Source: Agrobacterium vitis
GTDB lineage: Bacteria; Pseudomonadota; Alphaproteobacteria; Rhizobiales; Rhizobiaceae
DNA length: 64,000 nucleotides
NCBI RefSeq assembly: GCF_037039395.1
Contig: NZ_CP146244.1
Coordinates: 682,001-746,000 of the forward strand
Direction of reading: 5' to 3'
The notes beneath the pieces were generated by a model. It had not been told where the DNA came from. It saw nothing but the letters and a program-made list of their open reading frames with translations, and did not search any database. The translations under genes were made by a program, and so were the position numbers. Shown here piece after piece: positions 19,596 through 32,845 of the stretch; position 1 is the first letter of the stretch; each line of letters starts with the position of its first letter.

Positions 19596-20419
19596 GCGAA
19601 ACAGTTCGTAACCGTCTGATGCTTGCCATCGCCCTCGTCATGGCGGCGATCTATCTCTTCCCGCTCTACTGGATGTATGTCACGGCACTGAAAACCGGCT
19701 CGGCAATGTTTGCCACCCCGCCGCATTTCTGGCCCGACGATCCGCAATGGGGCGTCTATAGCGATGTCTGGCAAAGCCGCACTATGGGCCGCTATCTGTG
19801 GAATTCGACCGTGATCGCCCTGGGCTCGGTCAGCATCATCTGCATTCTCGGCACCGGCTGCGCCTATGTGCTGGCGCGCTATCGCAATGGCTGGGTCGAT
19901 GCCGGGCTGTTCCTGATCCTGATGCTCCAGGTTTTGCCGGCTTCGCTGATGATTACCCCGATCTTCGTCGGCTTTTCGCAGCTTGGCCTGCTGAACACGC
20001 CACGTTTTGCCGTCATGCTGGCAATTGCGGCGAAAAGCATGCCGTTCTTCGTGGTTCTGGTGCGTTCCAGCTTCATGACGGTGCCGATCGAGCTGGAAGA
20101 AGCGGCCATGGTCGATGGCAATTCCCGGATCGGGGCGTTTTTCAGCATCGTCCTGCCGCTGGCCCGCAATGGCATTCTGGTCAGTGCCATCCTGATCTTC
20201 ATGCAGGCCTTTGGGGAATTCGTCTATTCCAAATCAATGATCCAGTCGGTGGACCTGCAACCGGCCAGCGTCGGGCTGAACAGTTTCATGGGTCCCAATA
20301 CCAATGAATGGAACGGGATCATGGCCTATGCCTCGATCTATGTGACGCCGATCCTCGCCATTTTCGTTCTTTTACAGCGCCGCATCGTCTCCGGCCTCAC
20401 TTCGGGAGCCCTGAAATGA
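19592..20419 (+). CDS. Sugar ABC transporter permease (MalG/UgpE type)
   Basis: A 275-residue permease with six helices: IYLFPLYWMYVTALKTG at the N-terminus, the EAA loop ELEEAAMVDGNSRIGAFFSI and the C-terminal AFGEFVYSK segment. It overlaps the upstream permease by 4 nt and the downstream ATPase gene by 4 nt (ATGA at 20416-20419), giving a tight translational chain for the stoichiometric channel complex. Confidence 0.92.
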   Translation: MSETVRNRLMLAIALVMAAIYLFPLYWMYVTALKTGSAMFATPPHFWPDDPQWGVYSDVWQSRTMGRYLWNSTVIALGSVSIICILGTGCAYVLARYRNGWVDAGLFLILMLQVLPASLMITPIFVGFSQLGLLNTPRFAVMLAIAAKSMPFFVVLVRSSFMTVPIELEEAAMVDGNSRIGAFFSIVLPLARNGILVSAILIFMQAFGEFVYSKSMIQSVDLQPASVGLNSFMGPNTNEWNGIMAYASIYVTPILAIFVLLQRRIVSGLTSGALK

Positions 20420-21516
20420 CCATCCAGATCGAATTGAACGGCGTCAACAAGCATTACGGCGCTTTCCATGCCCTGAAGAACATCAATCTCGCCATCGAAA
20501 AGGGCAGTTTCGTCGCCCTGGTCGGTCCTTCCGGCTGCGGCAAGTCCACACTGTTGCGGTCGCTGGCCGGGTTGGAAAAAATTTCCGCCGGCGAAATGAA
20601 GATTGCCGGCAATCTGATGACCAATGTGCCGCCGCGCAAGCGCGACATCGCCATGGTGTTCCAGTCCTACGCGCTCTATCCGCATATGACGGTCGAGGAA
20701 AATCTGACCTATAGCCTGCGCATCAAGGGGGTGGGCAAGGCAGAGGCGCGTCAGGCCGCCGAGGCGGTGGCGACAACAACCGGGCTGATGCCGCTGTTGA
20801 AGCGCTATCCGCGTGAATTGTCCGGCGGTCAGCGCCAGCGCGTCGCCATGAGCCGGGCGATCATCCGCAACCCGAAGGCCTTCCTGTTCGATGAGCCGCT
20901 ATCCAATCTCGACGCCTCGCTGCGGGTGCATATGCGAAAAGAGATCCGGCTGCTGCATGACCGGTTGAAGGCGACCTCCGTCTATGTCACCCACGATCAG
21001 GTCGAGGCGATGACCATGGCCGATCATGTCGTGGTGATGCGCGATGGCGTCATTGAACAGCAGGGACGGCCCCTGGACCTTTACGACCGGCCTGCTAACC
21101 GCTTCGTTGCCGGTTTCATCGGTTCCCCGGCGATGAACTTCATTCCCGCGCGCGTGTCGCCGGATGGGCTTGGTCTGGAACTCGATTTCGTCGGGAAAGC
21201 CGAGGTGCTGACATTTGCACCCGGAATGACAGCCGGTCTTGAGCCAGGCCAGCCCCTGACCCTTGGCCTGCGGCCGGAGCACCTGTCGCTGGTACCATCC
21301 GGCCAAGGGGCTTTCGACGTTGATGTGGCCCTGGTGGAATCGACGGGATCGTCAACCTATGTGACGACCAGAACCGACCCGGAATTGACCATTGTCGTTT
21401 CCGGTGGGCGTGGCCTGCGCTCCGGTGATCGGCTGGGTGTCGGGATCGATCCGAAGACCGTGCATCTTTACGATGCGCAGACCGGTTTGCGGCTGGATTT
21501 TGAGGGCGCGCGATAA
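20416..21516 (+). CDS. Sugar ABC transporter ATP-binding protein (UgpC/MalK type)
   Basis: A 366-residue ATPase; ATG 20416 overlaps the permease stop. Walker A GPSGCGKST, Q-loop VFQSYALYPHMTVEENL, signature [15 protein letters not shown], Walker B FLFDEPLSNLD, H-loop YVTHDQVEAM, then the C-terminal OB/TOBE regulatory domain with LGLRPEHL of the CUT1 (MalK/UgpC) group. Last gene of the LacI-controlled sugar operon. The C-terminal domain could bind a regulator as in MalK, but nothing here shows this. Confidence 0.93.
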   Translation: MTIQIELNGVNKHYGAFHALKNINLAIEKGSFVALVGPSGCGKSTLLRSLAGLEKISAGEMKIAGNLMTNVPPRKRDIAMVFQSYALYPHMTVEENLTYSLRIKGVGKAEARQAAEAVATTTGLMPLLKRYPRELSGGQRQRVAMSRAIIRNPKAFLFDEPLSNLDASLRVHMRKEIRLLHDRLKATSVYVTHDQVEAMTMADHVVVMRDGVIEQQGRPLDLYDRPANRFVAGFIGSPAMNFIPARVSPDGLGLELDFVGKAEVLTFAPGMTAGLEPGQPLTLGLRPEHLSLVPSGQGAFDVDVALVESTGSSTYVTTRTDPELTIVVSGGRGLRSGDRLGVGIDPKTVHLYDAQTGLRLDFEGAR

Positions 21517-21966
21517 GAATTTTCCGCTTGTTGTGTTCTAATTATCAGAGCGCTTATTTTTTGACCGATGCCGATTCTTTGCTTGCGGCAAGTTCGTGCC
21601 GCAGGCTGTTGAAATATAAGGATCGGGGCCTTTTCAGCCCTGAAGGCTACACGCTGTGAAACTGAGTTTCGCCTATTTTATATGCAAAATTATACATTGT
21701 TTAAAACTCTTGCAGAATGCACGCTTGCATGAAATGGTTTGGACGCGAGTAGAAGCGGTCTGAGCCTGACGCTCTGGGCATTGCTCGACGGTGAACCCTG
21801 TCGAAGAGATGCTTTCATGCCGCTGTGCTTGTCGCCAATTGCCGAAAAACACCGTCACAACCCTGTCTTTTGGACGCGGGGTGCGCCATTGCACCTCTGC
21901 CAGGTTCATGCTTTCCCCCGTCAGCCGTCCTTGAAAATCGAACACTGAGCCTTGGAGAAATGTCCC
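21517..21966. other. 450-bp leader/promoter gap before the NMT1-like transporter operon
   Basis: No protein-like frame. The upstream third is AT-rich around 21680-21720 and probably carries a promoter. From about 21736 a set of nested complementary segments suggests a structured leader RNA (given separately). A short perfect hairpin, GGTGC-N6-GCACC, lies near 21877-21892. A TPP riboswitch, often seen with NMT1/THI5-like genes, was looked for and its conserved motifs are absent. Confidence 0.5.
21736..21797 (+). ncRNA. Possible structured leader RNA upstream of the NMT1-like binding protein
   Basis: Three nested helices can be drawn by eye: GGTTT (21736-21740) with GAACC (21793-21797), CGAG (21746-21749) with CTCG (21784-21787), and AGCG (21754-21757) with CGCT (21770-21773), separated by purine-rich internal loops. 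The helices are short. The NMT1 motif (xanthine-I riboswitch) is known upstream of transporter genes of this kind, but I cannot verify a match from memory. Confidence 0.2.
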
Positions 21967-22956
21967 ATGTTTCGTCGTAAGCTTGCATCCACGCTGTTCA
22001 CCCTTGGCCTCTTTTCCGGGACTGCCCTTGCCGCCGACAAGGTTACGTTTCAGCTGGACTGGCTTCCCGGTGGCGACAAGGCGCCGATTTATGTCTGTAT
22101 CCATAAGGGCTTCTGTCGGGACGCCGGGCTGGATGTGACCATTGCTTCAGGCCGAGGCTCGACCGAGGCGATTTCGAAACTGGCGGCGGGCTCCTCTGAT
22201 ATTGGTGTTTCGGATATCGGCGCCTTGATGGCGGCTCGTGCCAATGAAGGGGTGAAGGTTGTTGGCGTTCTGTCGGTGTTCAACAAGGGACCGCATGCCT
22301 TCTATGTCATCAAGGGCGGCTCGATCTCCTCTGTCGCCGACGTCAAGGGCAAGACCATCGCCACATCGCCGTTTACCTCCTCCAATGTCTATCTGCCGCT
22401 GGTGCTGAAGGATCAGTCTATCGATCCGTCCGCGATCAAGCTGATCAAAGCCGATCCCGGTGCGCTCGGTCCGATGCTGATGACCGGCAATGCCGATGGG
22501 ATCATTGCCTGGATGACGGATTTCACCCGCTATTCCAATCAGGCCCGCCAAGCGGGCAAGGAAATCGTCGCGCTGCCGTGGTCGGCTGCCGGGCTCGAGC
22601 TTTATTCGGCCTCGTTGATTGCCAGTGAGGATTTCCTGGCCAAGCGCCCCGATGTCGCCAAACGCTTCATCGAAGCCTACAAGAAATCGGTGGAATTCAC
22701 CCGCACCAATCCCGATGCCGCCGTCACCTCCGTAACTGCTGTGGTGCCGGAACTGGGCTCGGAAGACGTCAAGGGATCAATCAATGACACGCTGCCGCTG
22801 ATCTTCAATGAGGTCACGGATAAGGAGGGGTTGGGCGTGTTCGAGCCTAAGCGTTTGACGGAGACCTGGCGCCGGGTTGCCGCCGCTCAAGCCATCGATC
22901 CGGCCAAACTCGACCCGGAAACCGTGGTCAACCGCAGCTTCATTCCAACGGAGTGA
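21967..22956 (+). CDS. ABC transporter substrate-binding protein, NMT1/THI5-like (SsuA/TauA superfamily)
   Basis: A 329-residue periplasmic protein starting at ATG 21967, with a signal peptide ending near ALA-AD. The mature N-terminus VTFQLDWLPGGDKAPIYVCIHKG and the GSTEAISKLAAGSSDIGVSD segment are the NMT1/THI5-like fold (PF09084), which binds pyrimidine precursors, purines, sulfonates or nitriles. It heads an operon with ATPase, permease and a 2-oxoglutarate oxygenase. The aromatic LDWLPGG loop is closer to pyrimidine-type binders than to SsuA; with the cytosine-deaminase-like gene downstream this suggests a pyrimidine-like base. That last step is inference. Confidence 0.88.
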   Translation: MFRRKLASTLFTLGLFSGTALAADKVTFQLDWLPGGDKAPIYVCIHKGFCRDAGLDVTIASGRGSTEAISKLAAGSSDIGVSDIGALMAARANEGVKVVGVLSVFNKGPHAFYVIKGGSISSVADVKGKTIATSPFTSSNVYLPLVLKDQSIDPSAIKLIKADPGALGPMLMTGNADGIIAWMTDFTRYSNQARQAGKEIVALPWSAAGLELYSASLIASEDFLAKRPDVAKRFIEAYKKSVEFTRTNPDAAVTSVTAVVPELGSEDVKGSINDTLPLIFNEVTDKEGLGVFEPKRLTETWRRVAAAQAIDPAKLDPETVVNRSFIPTE

Positions 22957-22961
22957 CGATC

Positions 22962-23735
22962 ATGGCTGTACCCGCAATCCGCTTCGACCGGCTTGGTCAG
23001 GTGTTTTCGACCCGCTCAGGACAGACGGAAGCGCTGCGTGATGTCAGCTTCGAGGTGGCGCGGCATGAGTTTCTGGCCATTCTTGGCCCCTCCGGCTGCG
23101 GCAAATCTACCTTGCTGCGGATGATTGCCGGGCTTCTGGCACCCAGCAGCGGTTCGCTCCAGGTGTTCGGCCATCCGGTGACCGAACCACGCGACGATAT
23201 CGGCATCGTTTTCCAAAAGCCGACGCTGCTGCCCTGGGCGACAGTCGAGGACAATGTGCTGTTCCCGGCCCGCCACAAGCGCGGTAGGGTCAGCGCCGAG
23301 GAGCGGCAGCGCGCAGGCGAGTTGTTGAGGATGGTCGGCCTGGAGGGTTTCGCCTCCCGGCTTCCCGATGAATTGTCCGGGGGCATGCAGCAGCGGGTTG
23401 GCATTGCACGCGCCTTGCTGATGGACCCGGATATCTTGCTAATGGACGAGCCGTTTTCGGCGCTCGATGCGCTGACCCGCGAGGTGATGGGCTTTGATCT
23501 GCTGCGGATTTTTACGCAGCGTCCGAAGACGGTGGTGTTCATTACCCATTCCGTCAATGAGGCGGCACTGCTGGCCGACCGCGTGCTGGTGATGACCGGC
23601 CGTCCCGGCACGGTGCTGACCGATATTGCCGTGCCGGTCGGTCGTCCGCGTGGTCCCGAAACAGCCAACGAGAGAGCAATCCATGACCTTACCGCTTATC
23701 TCCGCGACCTCCTCCTCAAGCGACAGGCGGCCTGA
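22962..23735 (+). CDS. ABC transporter ATP-binding protein (SsuB/TauB type)
   Basis: A 257-residue ATPase from ATG 22962 (GGAG 8 nt upstream; a GTG at 22953 is an alternative). Walker A GPSGCGKST, Q-loop VFQKPTLLPWATVEDNV, signature LSGGMQQRVGIARAL, Walker B LLMDEPFSALD, H-loop FITHSVNEA. The LLPW sequence after the Q-loop is typical of the nitrate/taurine/pyrimidine group. The gene overlaps the following permease by 53 nt. Confidence 0.92.
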   Translation: MAVPAIRFDRLGQVFSTRSGQTEALRDVSFEVARHEFLAILGPSGCGKSTLLRMIAGLLAPSSGSLQVFGHPVTEPRDDIGIVFQKPTLLPWATVEDNVLFPARHKRGRVSAEERQRAGELLRMVGLEGFASRLPDELSGGMQQRVGIARALLMDPDILLMDEPFSALDALTREVMGFDLLRIFTQRPKTVVFITHSVNEAALLADRVLVMTGRPGTVLTDIAVPVGRPRGPETANERAIHDLTAYLRDLLLKRQAA

Positions 23736-24546
23736 GCCGGTGGCTGTAACCCGCCAGCGCCTGCCGTTGCGCAATACGGTTTCCAAGCTCATGGGCCTGC
23801 CGGGCCTTGCGGCCCTTGTGTCGCTGGCGGGTGTTATCCTGTTTTGGGAATTGGCTGTGCGGCTATTTGCTGTTCCCTCCTATCTCCTGCCGTCGCCGTC
23901 CTCAATCTTCAATGCGTTTTCGTCCATTGGGTTTGATCGCTGGAGCCTGCATCTCTGGGCGACGCTGCGGGTGGCGATGATTGGCTATGTGTTGTCGATA
24001 GCCATCGCCATTCCGCTGGCCATTGTCATGATGCGCTCGCCGCTTCTGTCAAAGACGCTCTATCCGCTGCTGGTCGTCATCCAGTCAACGCCGGTCGTGG
24101 CGGTGGCACCGATCATCATCGTCGTGCTGGGGGCGGGCGATGCGCCACGGGTGGTGATCACCTGTCTGATTACCTTCTTTCCGCTGGTTGTCTCGACGGC
24201 GACCGGGCTTGCGGCAACGCCGCCGGAACTGATCGAGCTTTCCAGAAGCCTGCGGGCGCCCGCGTTCCGCGAAATTACCCAGATCAGGCTGCCCTTTGCG
24301 GTGCCTTACATCTTTTCGGCGCTGAAAATCTCGATCACGCTGGCGGTGATCGGCGCGGTGGTTGCGGAATTCTGCGCGTCCGAAGCGGGGGTGGGCTATT
24401 TCATCCAGTTTTCGACATCGCTGTTCAAACTGCCCCAGGCCTGGGCCGGATTGTTTGTGCTGGCGGCCTTGTCGCTCATCCTGTTTCAGGCCGTGCTGCT
24501 TGTGCAGAAATTGCTCTTTCCGTGGAGCCTGCCGAAGAACAGTTGA
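23683..24546 (+). CDS. ABC transporter permease (SsuC/TauC type)
   Basis: A 287-residue permease. ATG 23683 is preferred (GAGAGAG upstream); it lies inside the end of the ATPase gene. Six helices are visible after a polar N-terminus (about 35 residues, Ser-rich). The EAA-type loop ELSRSLRAPAFREITQIRLP and AVIGAVVAEFCASEAGVGY are typical of this subfamily. With the two preceding genes it makes a complete importer. Confidence 0.9.
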   Translation: MTLPLISATSSSSDRRPEPVAVTRQRLPLRNTVSKLMGLPGLAALVSLAGVILFWELAVRLFAVPSYLLPSPSSIFNAFSSIGFDRWSLHLWATLRVAMIGYVLSIAIAIPLAIVMMRSPLLSKTLYPLLVVIQSTPVVAVAPIIIVVLGAGDAPRVVITCLITFFPLVVSTATGLAATPPELIELSRSLRAPAFREITQIRLPFAVPYIFSALKISITLAVIGAVVAEFCASEAGVGYFIQFSTSLFKLPQAWAGLFVLAALSLILFQAVLLVQKLLFPWSLPKNS

Positions 24547-24657
24547 AGCCTCTTGCCGGGGAAAATCTCCCCGTTCTTTTCGGAGTAGAAGCAGTCGGGC
24601 ATGCCCGGACATTGCTCCTCAACGGCCGGTATCCGGCCCAACCTCAAGGAGACTGCC

Positions 24658-25647
24658 ATGACCATGCAAAGCTACAGCCTTGCCGAATTGAACAAGGAAA
24701 CCACCATTGGCGGCGTCGGCAAGACCGTCGAGCGCGACGTGCCTGTGATTGATCTCGCCGATTTCGACAATCGCAAGGCAGAAATCGCCGATCAATTGTG
24801 GGACGCCTCTGTTGGTATCGGGTTTTTCCAGGTCTATAACCACGGCATTCCGCAGCAGGATATCGACGCGGCGTTCGAGACCGCCTGGTCCTTCTTCGAA
24901 TTACCAGCCGAGGTCAAAGCCCAGTATCCAATGCCCAAAGGCACCAATGCCGGATGGGAATTCAAGGCGCAGGTGCGCCCTTCCACCGGCACGCCTGACA
25001 ACAAGGAAAGCTACCAGATTACCCGCCCGATGATGGGCGGACTCTGGCCAAGTGAAGAAGAGCTGCCTGATTTCAAGGAGAAGATGCTGCGCTTCGAGCG
25101 GCAGAATTGGGAACTTGGCATGCGCATTCTCTCCTGCTTTGCCCTCAAAATGGGCTTTGCCGAGGATTTCTTCACCAAGGCGCATGATCCGGCCTCCGGT
25201 GAATACCAATCGACGCAGCGACTGATCCATTATATGTCGATGGAACATGCCAAGCCGGAGGATTTCGAGTTTTGGCGGGCCGGTGCCCATTCCGATTTCG
25301 ATTGCCTGACCATCCTGCACCAGAAGGAAGGCGAGGGTGGTTTGCAGGTCTGCCCCGGCAAGGATGCGGCCTCCGGCGAGTGGACGGATGTGCCGCCGAA
25401 AAACGGCTATATCACCTGCAATATCGGCGATATGCTGATGCGCTGGTCCGATGACCAGTTGCAGTCAACGCTTCACCGCGTCCGCATGCCGCGTCCGGGC
25501 GAATATCTGGGCCGCCGCCTGTCGCTTCCCTTCTTCTGCCAGGCCAATCGCGATGCGGTCATGCAGGGTCCGCTCGGCAAATACGAGGCGATCACCGCTG
25601 GTGATTATCTGACGCAGCGCATCAACGCCAACTTCGCCCGGAAATGA
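24658..25647 (+). CDS. 2-oxoglutarate/Fe(II)-dependent oxygenase, isopenicillin-N-synthase-like
   Basis: A 329-residue enzyme starting at ATG 24658, preceded by AAGGAG. The N-terminal part VPVIDLADFD and GFFQVYNHGIPQQDID (DIOX_N) is followed by the catalytic jelly-roll with the iron triad H211-x-D213 (AHSDFDCLTIL) and H273 (TLHRV), and the 2-oxoglutarate anchor R287-x-S289. Relatives hydroxylate small heterocycles; thymine-7-hydroxylase belongs to this fold. It follows an NMT1-type importer and precedes a LysR regulator (4-nt overlap) and a cytosine-deaminase-like gene, so an oxidative attack on an imported pyrimidine-like base is a reasonable guess. Substrate unproven. Confidence 0.88.
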   Translation: MTMQSYSLAELNKETTIGGVGKTVERDVPVIDLADFDNRKAEIADQLWDASVGIGFFQVYNHGIPQQDIDAAFETAWSFFELPAEVKAQYPMPKGTNAGWEFKAQVRPSTGTPDNKESYQITRPMMGGLWPSEEELPDFKEKMLRFERQNWELGMRILSCFALKMGFAEDFFTKAHDPASGEYQSTQRLIHYMSMEHAKPEDFEFWRAGAHSDFDCLTILHQKEGEGGLQVCPGKDAASGEWTDVPPKNGYITCNIGDMLMRWSDDQLQSTLHRVRMPRPGEYLGRRLSLPFFCQANRDAVMQGPLGKYEAITAGDYLTQRINANFARK

Positions 25648-26636
25648 TGTTGAACCCGGCGAGCCATGATGCCATCGTGGTCAGACAGACAGCGGACAGG
25701 GGCAAACGCCCCTGTTCTGCGACGGGAACGCTGATGCTTCATGGCCGCGCTTTGCGCTATATCGACGAAGTCGCCCGGCAGGGCTCGATCCGCAAGGCGG
25801 CAAAGACACTGAATGTCGCTGCCTCCGCCATCAATCGTTATATCCTTGACCTGGAGCAGGAATTGGATGCGCCGATTTTCGAGCGATTGTCGCGCGGGTT
25901 GAAGCTGACCAGTTCCGGCGAAATCCTGATTGCCCATATCCGCGAGACACTGAAAGCGCATGATACGATGCGGGTGCAGATCAAGGCTCTGCGTGGCCTC
26001 AGCCGCGGCGAGGTGGTGATCGCCACCATGGCGACGCTGGCGGCGGGCAGGCTTGCTGACATCATTGCTGCTTACCGTGCCGATATTCCGCAGGTCAGCC
26101 TGCGCATCAAGGTCGGGGATCGCTCAGCGGTTTGCGACATGGTCGCTTCAGGGGCTGCCGATCTGGCGCTGGCCTATAATCTGCCGGAGGATAATCGCTT
26201 GCAGCGCGCGGCGGAATTCATGCATCCGCTCGGCGCAGTCGTTGCGCCCGACCATCCTTTGGCGGCGCGCAAGACGGTGCGGATTGCCGATTGCCTGATC
26301 TATCCGCTGGTGCTGGCCGATATGAGCCTGTCGCTGCGGGAGGTGGTTGAAAATCTGACACCAGCCCAGGCCCAATTGATGCCGGTGGTCGAGACAAATT
26401 CCATGGAACTGATGAAGCGGCTGGTGCATGGCGCGCCGCATGTCACCTTTCTCAACCGCGTTGATGTCGACCGCGAACTGCAAAGCGGGGAACTGATCTT
26501 TCTTCCCCTGACCGGGTCCGCCGGTCTGCAAAGACTGAATATTCTTCACCGGGCGCGCGGTTCGCTCTCGCCTGCCGCCAGCCATTTCATGCACTACGCC
26601 CAGGAACGGCTGCGCATGGTGGAAGACAGTCGCTGA
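25644..26636 (+). CDS. LysR-family transcriptional regulator
   Basis: A 330-residue protein. The HTH begins at LRYIDEVARQGSIRKAAKTL, so about 30 N-terminal residues are extra; the real start could be ATG 25734 (MLHGRA), although ATG 25644 overlaps the oxygenase stop and would allow coupling. The effector domain contains LADIIAAYRADIPQVSLRI and AADLALAYNLPEDN. It lies inside the transporter/oxygenase/deaminase set and probably controls it. The HTH resembles that of the LysR gene at 45013, suggesting related regulators for related bases. Confidence 0.9.
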   Translation: MMLNPASHDAIVVRQTADRGKRPCSATGTLMLHGRALRYIDEVARQGSIRKAAKTLNVAASAINRYILDLEQELDAPIFERLSRGLKLTSSGEILIAHIRETLKAHDTMRVQIKALRGLSRGEVVIATMATLAAGRLADIIAAYRADIPQVSLRIKVGDRSAVCDMVASGAADLALAYNLPEDNRLQRAAEFMHPLGAVVAPDHPLAARKTVRIADCLIYPLVLADMSLSLREVVENLTPAQAQLMPVVETNSMELMKRLVHGAPHVTFLNRVDVDRELQSGELIFLPLTGSAGLQRLNILHRARGSLSPAASHFMHYAQERLRMVEDSR

Positions 26637-26705
26637 CGGCGGTGTCCGATGACGTCGCCGCCCCCCATACATTGAAATTCGGCTTATGCCCTATCGAGAT
26701 CGATC

Positions 26706-31281
<4,576 letters not shown>

Positions 31282-31534
31282 TTATCCTATAATGGGTGAA
31301 ATCGGAATCGGATAATGGCAAAAATATCCAGCATCTATAAAGTGTTATCGATTTTTTTACCCGCAAGAGAAGCTTGAGACACAGGAGAAGCCTGGAGCAC
31401 AGGCAACTCAATCGCGGTGATGAAAAATCCTACGCTGGCTCAGGTTGCATTTTCCTCGGGCAATTTGCGGTGGCATTGATCGTGCTATTGTTCTCGCGTA
31501 TCAACGGGGTGAGGACGAATTGTGGCAAGACGAG

Positions 31535-31559
31535 ATAATTCGTCATGGGGACGAACTAT
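31535..31559. promoter_or_regulatory. Inverted repeat, candidate ROK operator
   Basis: ATAATTCGTC (31535-31544) and GACGAACTAT (31550-31559) are inverted repeats with one mismatch and a 5-bp spacer, 80 bp before the ROK gene. Another GACGAATT half site lies about 20 bp upstream. Spacing and AT-rich outer arms suit a dimeric winged-helix repressor. Confidence 0.4.
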
Positions 31560-31639
31560 TTGCGTCCTTGTCTCAGTCATGCGATACGTGTCAGTACAAT
31601 TTCAACAGGCCGATTGTCGACAGGATGAGGTGATTGCGG

Positions 31640-32830
31640 ATGAATCTGTGGACGAGCACACCGCCGATGTTACGCCAGATTTCCGTTCGTGCCGCCATGG
31701 ACATTCTTCTGCACCAGGGGCCGACTTCGCGGGCGGATCTGGCAAAAAAGACCGGCCTGTCGAAGCAGACCATGTCCGAGGTTATCCGCACACTTGAGAC
31801 AGCGGGCTGGGTCCGGGTCAAGGGCATCGTGTCCGGCAAGGTCGGGCGCAGCGCCGTGACCTATGAAGTCGCGCCGGATGCCGGTTTCGTCATTGGCCTC
31901 GATATTGGTGCGACGACCATTCGGGTGGCGATTGCCGATATTGCCGGGACAATTGTGCAGGAGGCCGAGAAGCCAGCCGGAGAGCGTGGTGGGGAGGCGC
32001 TTCTGGCCCATGTCAGCGGCATTGTCGAAGCGTCGCTTAAAAAGGCACGCATTCCCCGCAGCAAGGTTCTTCTGGCCGCCGTGGCCATGCCGGGGGTCGT
32101 CGATCCTGAAACCGGTCGACTTTCTTTGGCCCCCAACCTGTCTGAAATCGGCAGTCTCGATGTGATCAAGGCTTTGCAGGGCCTGTTTCGCTGCGATGTC
32201 ATCATTGAAAACGATGTCAATGCGGCGGTGATCGGCGAAAGCTGGAAAGGCAGTGGCATCGGGCTTCAATCCGTTGCCTTCGTGTCGCTGGGAACCGGTA
32301 TCGGTCTTGGTGTTCTCGTCAATGGCAAGTTGATGCGCGGCGCCAAAGGAGCGGCGGGCGAAATCGGCTATCTGCCGTTCGGAGCCGATCCCTATAGCGC
32401 TGAAAGTCTGGAGCGCGGCGCGCTGGAATGCGCGATTGGCGCCCGTGGCATTCTGGAGCGCTATGGCAACTCCGGAGACGGCGGGATGACCGTTCGCGAT
32501 ATTCTTGAAGCGGCTGAAAAGGGCGAAGCAAAGGCGCTGGCGACCGTGCAGGAAACCGCCCGGCTGGCGGCTTTGCTGGTGGTTTCGGTTCACGCCATGC
32601 TCGATCCGGGCAAGATCATTCTGGGCGGCAATGTCGGTCGAAATCCGTTGATGGTCCGCATGGTCAAGGAGGCGCTGGCAAGCTCGACCCGCAGCAATAT
32701 CTCGCTTGAGGCCAGCACGCTTGCGTCCCGCGCCACCCTGGTTGGCGCGGTGGCCATCGCGCTCAACCAGCTTCACAACGCGCTGTTTTCACCCCAGGAT
32801 CTTCCAAGCGAAATGCGCCTGCCAGCCTGA
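31640..32830 (+). CDS. ROK-family transcriptional regulator (NagC/XylR type)
   Basis: A 396-residue protein from ATG 31640. N-terminal winged helix: RAAMDILLHQGPTSRADLAKKTGLSKQTMSEVI. The ROK sugar-kinase-like domain follows: IGLDIGATTIRVAI (phosphate loop), ENDVNAAVIGE, and VSLGTGIGLGVLVNGKL plus GAAGEIGYLPFG. The usual Cys cluster (CGCxGC) of ROK zinc sites is not evident, since RGALECAIGARG replaces it; a lost zinc site is seen in some relatives. Divergent from lacZ, so a galactoside-responsive repressor of lacZ is plausible. Confidence 0.9.
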   Translation: MNLWTSTPPMLRQISVRAAMDILLHQGPTSRADLAKKTGLSKQTMSEVIRTLETAGWVRVKGIVSGKVGRSAVTYEVAPDAGFVIGLDIGATTIRVAIADIAGTIVQEAEKPAGERGGEALLAHVSGIVEASLKKARIPRSKVLLAAVAMPGVVDPETGRLSLAPNLSEIGSLDVIKALQGLFRCDVIIENDVNAAVIGESWKGSGIGLQSVAFVSLGTGIGLGVLVNGKLMRGAKGAAGEIGYLPFGADPYSAESLERGALECAIGARGILERYGNSGDGGMTVRDILEAAEKGEAKALATVQETARLAALLVVSVHAMLDPGKIILGGNVGRNPLMVRMVKEALASSTRSNISLEASTLASRATLVGAVAIALNQLHNALFSPQDLPSEMRLPA

Positions 32831-32845
32831 AAATTGCTGTCCATA

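Noticed and set aside
21517..21966. TPP riboswitch upstream of the NMT1/THI5-like gene
   Set aside because: The conserved CUGAGA and related TPP-motif blocks are not present in the expected order.
31445..31633. 62-codon frame between lacZ and the ROK gene
   Set aside because: No ribosome site, no recognisable features, and it overlaps a likely operator region.
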